Shown: positions 1-8,235, counted from the stretch's first letter. The stretch is DNA of 64,000 bases from Pseudomonas brassicacearum (GCF_000585995.1 NZ_CP007410.1:4305430-4369429), one strand, 5' to 3'. The notes: generated by a model from the sequence alone, not told the origin. Numbers and translations are program-made.

Positions 1-1273
1 AACGTGCGACCTCATTGGCAGTGGCGAGCATTTCATTGAAAGCGGTGCTTACCAATTCCACCGCCTCACGTTGGCGGCCGGCAGCCAGGTTCATGTTATT
101 GGCGACTTCGTTGGTGTCAGCGGCAGCGACTTGCAGATCGGACGACGCATTGCCAATACGCTTCACCAACTGAGCGATCATGCTTAGAAACTGATTGAAC
201 CAACCGGCCAGGTTGGCAGTTTCGTCCTTGCCCCGTACTTGGAGTTGACGTGTAAGGTCACCTTCACCTTCGGCAATCTCTTGCAACCCATCAGCCACGC
301 CACGAATCGGGCGCACGATCACGCTGGCAAAACCAGCACCAACGATGGCGAACACCACGGCCAATGCAACAGCGATGGCTGCAATCAACCAGGTCAGGCT
401 CATGGCGTCGGCCATCACTTCATCACGCTTGATCAGGCCAATAAAACGCCATCCCAGGCCATCGGAACTCAGGACGTTGACCATGTATGGCACACCATCG
501 ATCTCGACTTGAGTCACCCCATCAGCGCTTTTGGCCAATTCGGCATAGCCGGGTCCTAGCTCACCTAACGGCTTGAAATTGTTTTTGGCATTTGCGGGAT
601 CGACCAAGACATTGCCATTGGCCTCGACCAACATCAGGTAACCACTCTTGCCCAACTTGATGGCTTTGACCAATTCAGTCAGTTGCTTGAGCGATACGTC
701 CACGCCAACGACGCCCACCGCGGCACCGCTCGCGTCATTGATCGTGCGGACCGTGCTGACCAGCACCATGTCATCGGGTGCCCAGTAATACGCGCCCGTC
801 CTTACGGTTGAGCCTCGTGCGGCTTCCATGGCAGCCTTGTACCAAGGTCGCACCCGTGGGTCGTAGCTGGCCATTGTCTGGTCATCGGGCCAACCTGCAA
901 AACCTCCGTCATTGAGTCCAAGGGAAATGGAAGCCGTGGTTGGGTGGGTTTCTGCGAAACTGTCGAATACCACCTGGATCTGTCGATCGACCTTCGTCAC
1001 AGGCGTTTTCGGGGCGTCAGCGGCCGTATAGTTCTTCAATCCCTGAACGTTGGCGATCCGAGGGTCTTTGGCAAGGTATTCGACGTTTTGGCGGATGCTG
1101 TCGAAAAACTGCCGCATCCCGCGGTCAATCTGCCTGATTTCGCGGCCACTGCTATCCAGGAAACTGGCTTGCGCTGCGCTACGCAAGTTCAGTACGACAA
1201 CCATTGCGACCAATATGACTGGCGCGCAGGCGATAGCGGCAAACGCCCACGTGAGTTTCTGTTTGATGTTCAT
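1..1273 (-). CDS. Methyl-accepting chemotaxis protein with amino-acid-type dCache domain (partial, C-terminus off the left edge)
   Basis: Transmembrane chemoreceptor; about 424 residues are visible and the frame runs open off the left edge, inside the start of the signalling coiled coil. Start ATG at 1273 has AGGAAT upstream. Order: TM1 about 8-29; periplasmic double-CACHE about 35-290; TM2 about 294-318; HAMP about 319-371; then the MCP signalling region. The CACHE carries Y137, R142, W144, Y145 and D192, with the spacing of the amino-acid-binding motif known from PctA-type receptors (Y-x4-R-x-WY ... D). That points to an amino acid or related amine as ligand. It neighbours D-amino-acid and histidine catabolic genes, so histidine or a D-amino acid is a reasonable guess, but the ligand is inference. 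The conserved methylation/CheW hairpin tip lies outside the window. Confidence 0.93.
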   Translation of the reverse strand, partial: MNIKQKLTWAFAAIACAPVILVAMVVVLNLRSAAQASFLDSSGREIRQIDRGMRQFFDSIRQNVEYLAKDPRIANVQGLKNYTAADAPKTPVTKVDRQIQVVFDSFAETHPTTASISLGLNDGGFAGWPDDQTMASYDPRVRPWYKAAMEAARGSTVRTGAYYWAPDDMVLVSTVRTINDASGAAVGVVGVDVSLKQLTELVKAIKLGKSGYLMLVEANGNVLVDPANAKNNFKPLGELGPGYAELAKSADGVTQVEIDGVPYMVNVLSSDGLGWRFIGLIKRDEVMADAMSLTWLIAAIAVALAVVFAIVGAGFASVIVRPIRGVADGLQEIAEGEGDLTRQLQVRGKDETANLAGWFNQFLSMIAQLVKRIGNASSDLQVAAADTNEVANNMNLAAGRQREAVELVSTAFNEMLATANEVAR

Positions 1274-1406
1274 GAGTATTCCTGGGCAGGCAGATGGAAC
1301 GTGGGCGCCCATGGGTAAAAGCGCCCGCGGCGAGTGCCGTAAACGTTGCTCACACGACGTGGAAACGAGACAACTCGGTCGTCATTTTTCTTTCAGATAA
1401 TGCCTG

Positions 1407-1426
1407 CCCTCCTCTCAAGAGGAGGG
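1407..1426. terminator. Perfect hairpin between the chemoreceptor and dadA-like genes
   Basis: CCCTCCTCT (1407-1415) and AGAGGAGGG (1418-1426) form a 9-bp perfect stem with a 2-nt gap (more likely 8 bp with a 4-nt loop). It lies downstream of the minus-strand dadA-like gene and about 130 bp upstream of the chemoreceptor start. No long T-run follows on either strand, so it is a possible weak terminator or mRNA 3'-end stabiliser. The rest of 1274-1451 shows no gene. Confidence 0.4.
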
Positions 1427-1451
1427 ACGAGAAGGCCGACGCATCGTCAAT

Positions 1452-2687
1452 TCAGAAACGCCCAGGAGCGAAGGGTGCCGGCTCTACCACTGGTGTTTCT
1501 CCCATCATTAATTCCGCAAGCAGCCGGCCACTGACCGGACCTAGCGTAAAACCTTGATGAGCATGGCCGAAGTTGAACCAGAGCCCCTTATGCGACGGCG
1601 CGGCACCAATGACCGGTTTCATATCAACGGTACAAGGTCGCGCACCGCTCCATGGCGTCCGCTCAACCTGAGATCCCAATGCCAAGAGTTGTCGGGCCGC
1701 GCTTTCGGCCTTCCCTAGCTGCACTGGGGTCAGAGGCGCATCGAGACGGGCGAATTCGGCCCCCGTTGATAGACGCACACCACGCTTCATCGGCGCCAAC
1801 ATGTAGCCTTGCTCGGTATCAAGCACGGGGCGACTCAAGTTTGCCCCGTCGGCGAAATGGGCGTGATAACCACGCTTGATAAACAACGGGATGCGGTAAC
1901 CCATGGGCCTCAGCAACTCTTGGGCCCAAGGACCAAGCGCCACGACGACCTGTGATGCTTCGACCGGCCCGGACTCGGTGGAGACTCGCCAGCCAGCTCC
2001 CGCTTGGCGCAATGAACGGGCATCGCCGCGTTCAAACTGTCCGCCCTCACGCAAGAAGAGCTCGGCATAGCGTTGCACCAGCTCTCCCGGATCAACACAG
2101 GTCCAAGGTTGAAGCCAGTGAATCCCCCCAACGAGAGCTTCACCCAAAGCGGGTTCTGCGAGCCTGAGCCCGGCGCCGTCCAACGCTTGCGACAATACAC
2201 CGTGCGCACTCACACGCTGGGCGCTCTCCATCGCCTTTTCATATTTTTCCGGGGTTCGAAAAGCTTGAATCCAACCTTTGCGCACGATCAGGTGTTGGGC
2301 CTCGCTTTGCTCGATCAACTCGGAGTGCTCGCTGATTGAATGCTCGACCAAGGTCCGAAAGGCGTCCGCAATAGCTTGGTAATGCCTTGGCGCTGAGTTG
2401 GCCCAATACCTGGTCAGCGTAGGCATGTACTCCGGCAGCGCACGCAGATGATAATTGACGCCGATATCGCGCTTGGTCACCACTCTCATCAGGCTCGCCA
2501 GGTCCCTTGGGAACCCGTACGGTTCAACGGCCTCGCGCTGGATGATCCCGGCATTACCGTATGACGTCTCGCGCCCGGGCGCCCCCTTGTCTACCAAGGT
2601 CACCGCACAGCCCCGGCGTTGCAGATGCAGGGCCGTGCTTATACCAACGATGCCGGCACCCAGTACTACTACTTGTTTGTCGTTCAC
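1452..2687 (-). CDS. FAD-dependent D-amino-acid dehydrogenase (DadA-like)
   Basis: 411-residue FAD oxidoreductase of the DAO/DadA family. The N-terminal dinucleotide fold has G10-A-G-I-V-G15, and the C-terminal part has the GHAHQGFTLGP stretch that closes the FAD site in DadA-type enzymes. Known family reaction: oxidative deamination of D-amino acids (or glycine/sarcosine-like amines) to 2-oxo acids, passing electrons to the respiratory chain. The ridA-like gene lies 12 bp upstream on the same strand, so the two form one operon, which fits because the enzyme's product is an imine. It is divergent from the histidine block, which suggests D-histidine or another D-amino acid as substrate (inference). 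It is less likely to be the main alanine enzyme dadA, because no alanine racemase dadX is adjacent. Confidence 0.85.
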   Translation of the reverse strand: MNDKQVVVLGAGIVGISTALHLQRRGCAVTLVDKGAPGRETSYGNAGIIQREAVEPYGFPRDLASLMRVVTKRDIGVNYHLRALPEYMPTLTRYWANSAPRHYQAIADAFRTLVEHSISEHSELIEQSEAQHLIVRKGWIQAFRTPEKYEKAMESAQRVSAHGVLSQALDGAGLRLAEPALGEALVGGIHWLQPWTCVDPGELVQRYAELFLREGGQFERGDARSLRQAGAGWRVSTESGPVEASQVVVALGPWAQELLRPMGYRIPLFIKRGYHAHFADGANLSRPVLDTEQGYMLAPMKRGVRLSTGAEFARLDAPLTPVQLGKAESAARQLLALGSQVERTPWSGARPCTVDMKPVIGAAPSHKGLWFNFGHAHQGFTLGPVSGRLLAELMMGETPVVEPAPFAPGRF

Positions 2688-2699
2688 GCTGCCTCCAAC

Positions 2700-3047
2700 T
2701 CAAGCACGCTGCTGCGCGATGACACTGATTTCAACCAACGCATCCACCACGAGGCCGGCACAGACGGTAGCGCGAACAGGCAAATTGGCCGTGAAAAACG
2801 AAGCATAAATCCTGTTGAACTCGGCGAAGTTACTCCGCTCGGTCAAGTACACCGTGACGCTCACAACGTCATCCAACGACAGTGACTCAGCTTCCAGTGT
2901 TTGAGCAATGCGCATCAAGGTCAGGCGCGTTTGTGCCTCGATACCCTCCGGGAAGCTGCCATCCTCATTGAACGGCAACTCTCCAGACAAAAACACGAGA
3001 CCTTGGCTGTGGCGGACTTTTGAAAAGGGCAGATTGCTAACCGTCAT
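2700..3047 (-). CDS. RidA/YjgF-type enamine/imine deaminase
   Basis: 115 residues, typical length for the RidA (YjgF/YER057c/UK114) family, which hydrolyses reactive enamine/imine intermediates from PLP enzymes and amino-acid oxidases to 2-oxo acids and ammonia. R92 within LPVRATV and E106 within ALVEI match the substrate-carboxylate-binding Arg and the conserved Glu of the family. It is the first gene of a two-gene operon with the DadA-like dehydrogenase, whose product is an imino acid, so it probably speeds imine hydrolysis. It is transcribed from the intergenic region shared with the aminotransferase/hutC operon, where HutC-type palindromes lie, so co-regulation is plausible. Confidence 0.88.
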   Translation of the reverse strand: MTVSNLPFSKVRHSQGLVFLSGELPFNEDGSFPEGIEAQTRLTLMRIAQTLEAESLSLDDVVSVTVYLTERSNFAEFNRIYASFFTANLPVRATVCAGLVVDALVEISVIAQQRA

Positions 3048-3169
3048 TGTGGTGATTCTCTCTAAGCGGACTTATGAACGCGCCTATAACAGGCGCCATT
3101 TTTAGCCATCGACTCGACCGAGCGTGTCACAGCAGATCGGAAATCGGTCTACAAGCTTTATCGATGGAT

Positions 3170-3183
3170 AAGTATATACAGGA
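3170..3183. promoter_or_regulatory. HutC-type operator candidate 1 (ridA-dadA / aminotransferase intergenic)
   Basis: A GTATATAC core at 3172-3179 in the context AAGTATATACAGG. Same core as the sites before hutU and inside the permease gene. It lies about 125 bp upstream of the ridA-like start, on the side of that promoter. The surrounding 3048-3509 gap (462 bp) holds no gene I can support; it is the divergent control region. Confidence 0.5.
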
Positions 3184-3448
3184 CTAAGCATTTAACGTGC
3201 CTGTTAGACAAGGACCCCCTTCAGACCCCTGATCCGAAGTGGATCGAGCACTACTTCTGTCCAAAATACTGTCCGCAGAAAGCCTTACCATGCGCTTCCT
3301 TTCGACTCATCAATGAGATACCGGAAACACTCCGATGCAACCTTCAGTTACACCTGAAAAAATATTCATGTGAGCCCCCCCTGGCCTGGAAGGCGTTTAC
3401 GAGCAGCGATCAACAGAAAAGATAAGGCTTGGCCTGAACATTGCGTTG

Positions 3449-3462
3449 CCTATATATACAGG
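3449..3462. promoter_or_regulatory. HutC-type operator candidate 2 (upstream of the aminotransferase-hutC operon)
   Basis: CCTATATATACAGG, a near-palindrome (12 of 14 positions symmetric) related to the GTATATAC core. It ends 47 bp before the start of the small ORF that opens the aminotransferase-hutC operon, a position suited to repression and to autoregulation by HutC. Confidence 0.5.
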
Positions 3463-3509
3463 ATCATACAGCACCACTTCCTTGTGGCCCTGCACCTAAG
3501 AGGTAATCA

Positions 3510-3716
3510 ATGAAAAAACTGCACCAGATGACTGCCGCGACTACCGAAGGGATGAGCCTCGCAGACCGGATCGCCGAATTGGCGACACTCTTCCACTACA
3601 GCCTCCCGCACGAAATCCTTCAAAGCGCTGAACAGCCGAGCCCGCAGCGTCCCCTGCGGCACCATCCAGATCGCAATACCTTCCAGCAAAATTCCCGAGA
3701 GGTTAGCCTTGTATGA
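3510..3716 (+). CDS. Small ORF (68 aa), coupled to the aminotransferase; hypothetical or leader
   Basis: ATG at 3510 has a good Shine-Dalgarno (AAGAGG, 7-nt spacing), and the stop overlaps the aminotransferase start as ATGA at 3713-3716. The start is MKKLHQM and the sequence contains five His residues, including an HH pair late in the ORF. I recognise no domain. Because it is the first translated ORF behind the operon promoter and ends exactly on the next start, it may be a leader that couples translation, or a small protein of the pathway. The opposite strand also has an open frame here, so coding is not certain. Confidence 0.42.
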   Translation: MKKLHQMTAATTEGMSLADRIAELATLFHYSLPHEILQSAEQPSPQRPLRHHPDRNTFQQNSREVSLV

Positions 3717-4849
3717 ACGCCAACGACCTGACCCTGCTTGCTCGCGCTGAAGTACGCGAATTGGCCAGTTACAACGCCGGCCTCGCCGCTGATGCAGTGC
3801 GCAAACGCTTCGGTCTGACACGCGTCGCTAAATTGGGCAGCAATGAAAACCCAATGGGCACCGCCCCCGCTGTCAACGCCGCGACCACCCAAGCCTGCCA
3901 TGAGATTGCGCTGTACCCCGACTCTGGCTGCCAGGCACTACGCTCCGCACTCTCGGAAAAACTTGATGTTCCGGAAGATCGCTTCGTGTTCGGCAACGGT
4001 TCTGAGGATTTGCTGAGTGTCATCAGCCGAGTGTTTCTGGACCATGATGATGAAGTGGTTACCGTAGTGCCCTCCTTCGGCTTGCATTTTATTTTTCCAG
4101 TGGCAGCCGGCGCTCGGGTAATCGGTGTCCCCATGACCGACCAAGGCACTTTTGACGTGGCGGCCATGATTTCCGCCCTTACACCGCATACCCATGTGCT
4201 GATGTTTTCCTGCCCCTCCAATCCGGTTGGCTGCACCTTGAGCGCAATCGAATTGAAGCAATTGCTCGATGCATTACCTCCGAAGTGCTTGCTGGTGTTT
4301 GACGAAGCCTATTACGAATACGCCCAATGGGAGCCTGAGTACCCAGACTGCCTCGGCTTGATCCAGGCCAGCGGCAAGCCGTTTATCCTGCTTCGAACCT
4401 TCTCCAAGGCCTATTCATTGGCAGGTTTACGCATCGGCTATGGCATTGTCAGCGACCCGCTACTGGCCGATTTGATCAATCGCCTGCGCACCCCCTTCAA
4501 CGTAAACCGAGTGGCCCAAGCCGCTGCGGTCGCCGCGCTGGCCGATGAAAATCATCTGAATGCTGGCCTCTCCCACGTCGCCAGCGAACGCCGACGACTG
4601 GAGATCGCACTGCAAGAGCAAGGCATCACAACTGCCCCCTCCATGGCTAACTTCCTTTTTTTCAGCACCCCTTATCCTGCCGAAGTCATCAACCAGGCAT
4701 TGCTGCGAGAAGGGGTCATCATCAAGCCTTGGCGCGAAGCGGGATATACTCAGTACTTGCGGGTATCTATAGGAAGCTGTGAGGATAACGATCTTTTCCT
4801 CCATTCCTTGGCAAGAGTCCTTGCCGCACAAGAGACACGGACCGACTGA
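3713..4849 (+). CDS. HisC-like PLP aminotransferase (class I/II)
   Basis: 378 residues, the length and architecture of the histidinol-phosphate aminotransferase family. The PLP-binding lysine is K232 in LRTFSKAYSLAG, with D197 in VFDEAYYEY, N170 in CPSNPVG and an N-terminal LGSNENPMG substrate-site motif. HisC converts imidazole-acetol phosphate and glutamate to histidinol phosphate; homologues also use aromatic 2-oxo acids. Its place in one operon with hutC (start/stop overlap TGATG) and next to catabolic rather than biosynthetic genes suggests a catabolic role, perhaps interconverting imidazolylpyruvate and L-histidine. Start ATG 3713 is preceded by GAGAGG. Which direction and substrate it uses is inference. 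Confidence 0.85.
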   Translation: MNANDLTLLARAEVRELASYNAGLAADAVRKRFGLTRVAKLGSNENPMGTAPAVNAATTQACHEIALYPDSGCQALRSALSEKLDVPEDRFVFGNGSEDLLSVISRVFLDHDDEVVTVVPSFGLHFIFPVAAGARVIGVPMTDQGTFDVAAMISALTPHTHVLMFSCPSNPVGCTLSAIELKQLLDALPPKCLLVFDEAYYEYAQWEPEYPDCLGLIQASGKPFILLRTFSKAYSLAGLRIGYGIVSDPLLADLINRLRTPFNVNRVAQAAAVAALADENHLNAGLSHVASERRRLEIALQEQGITTAPSMANFLFFSTPYPAEVINQALLREGVIIKPWREAGYTQYLRVSIGSCEDNDLFLHSLARVLAAQETRTD

Positions 4850-5586
4850 TGATCAAAAATGCACCACAAGCGCTCTACCGACGCGCGAAGGAATTTGTGC
4901 TGGACCAACTTCGAGCGGGCGTTTGGAAACCTGGCGACCTGATCTACTCAGAGAACCAGTTGGTGCAAGAGCTGGGCATCTCGCGCATGACCGTCAATCG
5001 AGCCCTGCGCGAGCTGACCGAAGAAGGTCTATTGGTGCGGATTTCAGGTGTTGGAACATTCGTAGCCGAAAGCAAGCCGCAATCGAACCTGTTGCGCATC
5101 ACCAACATCGCTGACGAGATTCTCGCTCGGGGTCATAGTTACGGCTGTCGCGTCCTGCACCTGGGACGCGAATCCGCATCGATGTCAGTCGCTTCCGCCC
5201 TGGGCCTGCCCACGGGCTCTTCGGTTTTTCATCTGGTTTGTGCGCACAGCGAAGAAGACGTGCCAGTGCAGCTTGAGGATCGTTACGTCAATCCCGAGCT
5301 GGTGCCAGAGTTCCTGAAACAAAAATTCGGCGAACACCTGCAACCGGCCAAATACCTTTTGCAAGTCATCAAGCCCGACGAAATGGAACATATCGTAGAG
5401 GCCTGCCACCCCAGCGCAGAGGAGAGCAAACATCTGCAAATCGATGCAACTGAACCTTGCCTGGCCCTCATACGCCGGACTTGGAGCCAAAACAAAATTG
5501 TCACCTTTGTGCGGCTCGTCCACCCCTCCTCCCGCTATCGACTGGGTAGTCGCTTACCCATGAATGCAGCTCACAGAGACGTCTGA
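4849..5586 (+). CDS. hutC: GntR-family histidine utilisation repressor HutC
   Basis: 245 residues. The N-terminal winged helix (about residues 8-70; MTVNRALRELTEEGLLVR is the recognition region) and the C-terminal UTRA effector domain (about 90-235) give the HutC/FarR subfamily of GntR. HutC represses hut genes and is released by urocanate. The protein resembles HutC more than other UTRA regulators (QLEDRYVNPELVPEFL, MEHIVEACHPSAEE). It is translationally coupled to the aminotransferase (TGATG overlap). Its likely targets are the GTATATAC-type palindromes at 3170, 3449, 5793 and 9292, which resemble the Pseudomonas HutC site CTTGTATGTACAAG. The following gap 5587-5953 (367 bp) contains one such site and the promoter of the importer. 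Confidence 0.88.
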   Translation: MIKNAPQALYRRAKEFVLDQLRAGVWKPGDLIYSENQLVQELGISRMTVNRALRELTEEGLLVRISGVGTFVAESKPQSNLLRITNIADEILARGHSYGCRVLHLGRESASMSVASALGLPTGSSVFHLVCAHSEEDVPVQLEDRYVNPELVPEFLKQKFGEHLQPAKYLLQVIKPDEMEHIVEACHPSAEESKHLQIDATEPCLALIRRTWSQNKIVTFVRLVHPSSRYRLGSRLPMNAAHRDV

Positions 5587-5792
5587 CTCTTCGACACATC
5601 TGCCGTAAAACTTGACCAGCGCCGCTTCCAAAGGGCGTCGGTCGCTTTCTGATTCATACATCACAATAGACCCAGGCCCTACGCCCGTAGTGACCGGAAA
5701 AACGAAACTGATCACCCCCTCCCCTCAGCGTTTCCAGCCCTTCTTCCACCCATGCACATCCGAGCAGATAAATGGCTGCTTGATTGGCTATG

Positions 5793-5806
5793 CCTGTATG
5801 TACAAG
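5793..5806. promoter_or_regulatory. HutC-type operator candidate 3 (before the importer operon)
   Basis: CCTGTATGTACAAG, one base from the CTTGTATGTACAAG site I know for Pseudomonas HutC. It lies about 150 bp upstream of the substrate-binding protein start, in a 367-bp gene-free region. A second GTAT (5807-5810) follows at once, so a second weaker half-site may be present. Confidence 0.6.
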
Positions 5807-5953
5807 TATGTATTTACGCGGTAAAGTCGATCCGTCACCTCGACACGCTTAAACCAAAAAATGGGCTCTGTGTACCACTCCCATAGCGACACACACGAGC
5901 TCCGTACCGCATCCGTGCGCTCAAGCGCTCTTTGGTCCTTAGGAATAAAAACA

Positions 5954-6736
5954 ATGAAAAAATCTATTTTGACCCTCTCCGTACTGGCGTTGTGTGTGGC
6001 TGGCAGCTTTGCCTCGGCCAAGGAGTACAAGGAGTTGCGGTTCGGCGTTGACCCCTCTTATGCCCCTTTCGAGTCCAAAGCTGCCGACGGTAGCCTGGTG
6101 GGCTTTGACATCGACTTAGGCAATGCGATTTGTGCTGAATTGAAAGTGAAGTGCAAATGGGTCGAGAGTGATTTTGACGGCATGATTCCCGGCCTGAAAG
6201 CCAACAAATTCGACGGCGTGATCTCCGCCATGACCGTGACATCCTCGCGCGAAAAGGTCATCGACTTCTCCGATGAGCTGTTCTCCGTTCCTACCTCCTT
6301 CGTTTTCAAGAAAGGCTCCGGCCTGACCGAAGATATCAAGACGCTCGTCGGCAAGACGGTTGGTTATGAGCAAGGCACCACAGAGGAAGCTTATGCAAAA
6401 GCCGTACTGAACAAGGCCGGGGTCAAAACCCAAGCCTATGCCAACCAGGATCAGGTCTATTCGGACTTAGTGACTGGCCGTCTCGATGCCTCGATCCAGA
6501 ATATGTTGCAAGCCGAAATGGGCTTCTTGAAGTCGCCGCAAGGGGCGAATTTTGAGGTAAGTAAAGCAGTCGAGCATGAACTGTTGCCCGCGAAAACCGC
6601 GGTAGGTCTCGCCCAAGGCAACGCCGATCTCAAGGCCCTGATAAACAAAGGCATCAAGGCACTGCATGAGGATGGCAGCTATGTAGCCATCCAGAAAAAA
6701 CACTTTGGTGATCAGAATATCTACAGCGGTAAATAA
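5954..6736 (+). CDS. Periplasmic histidine/cationic amino-acid-binding protein of an ABC importer
   Basis: 260 residues with a Sec signal peptide (MKKSILTLSVLALCVAGSFA, cleavage near ASA-KE, residue 22). The SBP_bac_3 fold opens with LRFGVDPSYAPFESK and continues with GFDIDLGNAICAEL, DFDGMIPGLKANKFD and VISAMTVTSSREKVIDFSD, typical of HisJ/ArgT (Lys-Arg-Orn-His) binding proteins. Start ATG 5954 is chosen for the signal peptide and the TTAGGA 10 nt upstream. It captures the substrate for the two permeases and the ATPase downstream. A strong terminator follows directly, so this gene is probably expressed above the membrane components. The hut context makes histidine the best substrate guess. 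Confidence 0.9.
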   Translation: MKKSILTLSVLALCVAGSFASAKEYKELRFGVDPSYAPFESKAADGSLVGFDIDLGNAICAELKVKCKWVESDFDGMIPGLKANKFDGVISAMTVTSSREKVIDFSDELFSVPTSFVFKKGSGLTEDIKTLVGKTVGYEQGTTEEAYAKAVLNKAGVKTQAYANQDQVYSDLVTGRLDASIQNMLQAEMGFLKSPQGANFEVSKAVEHELLPAKTAVGLAQGNADLKALINKGIKALHEDGSYVAIQKKHFGDQNIYSGK

Positions 6737-6743
6737 CACGCTG

Positions 6744-6769
6744 CGCCCATTTTCGGATGGGCGTTTTTT
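6744..6769 (+). terminator. Intrinsic terminator between binding protein and permeases
   Basis: CGCCCAT (6744-6750) pairs with ATGGGCG (6757-6763) around a TTTCGG loop, followed by six T (6764-6769). It sits inside the importer operon, 24 bp before the first permease start, so it is likely a partial terminator that sets a high ratio of binding protein to permease. This is common in HisJQMP-type operons. Confidence 0.85.
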
Positions 6770-6792
6770 CTTGATTGACGAAGGGCTGTCCA

Positions 6793-7512
6793 ATGCTAGA
6801 AAACCTATTGCAGACTCTAGGCTTCAGCCTAAAGGGTTTCGGCCCGCTGTTGCTGCAAGGCTCCTGGATGACTGTCAAATTATCCGCACTGTGCTTGTTG
6901 CTGAGCGTGGGCCTGGGCTTGATCGGTGCCAGCGCGAAACTCTCGAAGTCAGCCTTGCTACGCATCCCTGCGCAAGCCTACACCACGCTTATCCGCGGCG
7001 TGCCCGACCTGGTCTTGATGCTGCTGATCTTCTATAGCCTTCAGACGTGGCTGACGAATCTGACCGATGCCTTTGGCTGGGAATATATCGAAATCAATCC
7101 GTTCAGCGCAGGGGTCATCACCCTGGGCTTCATCTACGGTGCGTATTTCACCGAAACCTTCCGCGGAGCGATTCTCGCCGTTCCAAAGGGGCAATTAGAA
7201 GCAGCCACGGCCTATGGCCTGACCCGCGCCCAACGATTCCGCCTGGTGCTTTTCCCGCAAATGATGCGCTTTGCATTACCGGGCATTGGCAACAACTGGA
7301 TGGTGATCCTGAAAGCGACCGCACTGGTCTCGATCATTGGTCTGGCTGACCTGGTCAAGGTTGCCCAGGATGCAGGAAAGAGTTCCTATCAACTGTTCTT
7401 CTTCCTGGTCCTTGCAGCGTTGATCTATTTGGTTATCACCACCGCATCAAACTATGTCTTGCGCAGGCTGGAAAGTTTTTACGCCGCAGGCACTCGGGAG
7501 GCCGTGCGATGA
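6793..7512 (+). CDS. ABC amino-acid importer permease 1 (HisQ-like)
   Basis: 239 residues from ATG 6793 (GAAGGG Shine-Dalgarno 7 nt upstream; a TTG at 6775 is the alternative). About five membrane helices. It has the EAA loop of importers, QLEAATAYGLTRAQRFRLVL, and the RGVPDLVLMLLIF segment of the HisM/HisQ family. It forms the channel as a heterodimer with the next gene and binds the ATPase through the EAA loop. Its last codons overlap the start of the second permease as ATGA, so the two are translationally coupled. Confidence 0.9.
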   Translation: MLENLLQTLGFSLKGFGPLLLQGSWMTVKLSALCLLLSVGLGLIGASAKLSKSALLRIPAQAYTTLIRGVPDLVLMLLIFYSLQTWLTNLTDAFGWEYIEINPFSAGVITLGFIYGAYFTETFRGAILAVPKGQLEAATAYGLTRAQRFRLVLFPQMMRFALPGIGNNWMVILKATALVSIIGLADLVKVAQDAGKSSYQLFFFLVLAALIYLVITTASNYVLRRLESFYAAGTREAVR

Positions 7513-8219
7513 TCGAGCTATTGCAAGAATATTGGAAACCCTTCCTGTACCACGATGGTTATCACATCACGGGCTTGGCGATGACATTATGGCTGCTCAG
7601 TGCCTCGCTCTTCTTCGGCTTCTTGATGGCGGTCCCGCTGTCGATTGCCAGGGTATCAAGCAACCTTTTCGTGCGCTGGCCCGTGCAGTTCTATACCTAT
7701 TTGTTCCGTGGCACACCTCTGTATATACAGCTACTGATCTGCTACACCGGCATCTACAGCCTCGCTGCGGTGCGCTCCCAACCGCTTCTTGATGCATTCT
7801 TTCGCGATGCGTTGAACTGCACCATTCTGGCCTTTGCCTTGAACACTTGCGCCTACACTACGGAGATCTTCTCCGGGGCGATTCGCAACATGAATCATGG
7901 TGAAGTCGAAGCAGCGAAGGCCTTTGGGCTTCGAGGATGGAAGCTTTACACCTATATCATCATGCCGTCTGCATTGCGTCGCTCACTGCCGAACTACAGC
8001 AACGAAGTGATACTGATGCTGCATTCCACCACGGTCGCTTTCACCGCCACGGTACCGGACATCCTCAAGGTTGCCAGAGATGCCAATTCAGCAACATTTC
8101 TGACCTTCCAATCGTTCGGCATCGCCGCAGCGATTTACCTCGTTATCACTTTCTCTCTGGTCGGTCTGTTCCGTCTGGCTGAGCGCCGTTGGCTGTCATT
8201 CCTCGGCCCAGCTCATTAA
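7509..8219 (+). CDS. ABC amino-acid importer permease 2 (HisM-like)
   Basis: 236 residues, about five membrane helices. The family segments are RGTPLYIQLLICYTGIY and the EAA loop GEVEAAKAFGLRGWKLYTYI, followed by PSALRRSLPNYSNEVILML. Heterodimer partner of the upstream permease. The reading frame contains a perfect GTATATAC palindrome at 7719-7730 within PLYIQ. The ATPase gene follows 16 bp downstream. Confidence 0.9.
   Translation: MIELLQEYWKPFLYHDGYHITGLAMTLWLLSASLFFGFLMAVPLSIARVSSNLFVRWPVQFYTYLFRGTPLYIQLLICYTGIYSLAAVRSQPLLDAFFRDALNCTILAFALNTCAYTTEIFSGAIRNMNHGEVEAAKAFGLRGWKLYTYIIMPSALRRSLPNYSNEVILMLHSTTVAFTATVPDILKVARDANSATFLTFQSFGIAAAIYLVITFSLVGLFRLAERRWLSFLGPAH
7719..7730. promoter_or_regulatory. 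Intragenic perfect HutC-type palindrome
   Basis: CTGTATATACAG, a perfect 12-bp palindrome with the GTATATAC core, inside the second permease gene. It encodes L-Y-I-Q with ATA for Ile, a rarely used codon in Pseudomonas. It could be a roadblock or looping operator, or coincidence in a conserved protein segment. Confidence 0.35.
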
Positions 8220-8235
8220 TTCAGGGTGCTTGAAT

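Noticed and set aside
3507..3821. Minus-strand frame overlapping the small ORF and the aminotransferase start
   Set aside because: It overlaps the coding start of a certain gene by over 100 bp and has no ribosome site; the plus-strand small ORF is better supported, though not proven.
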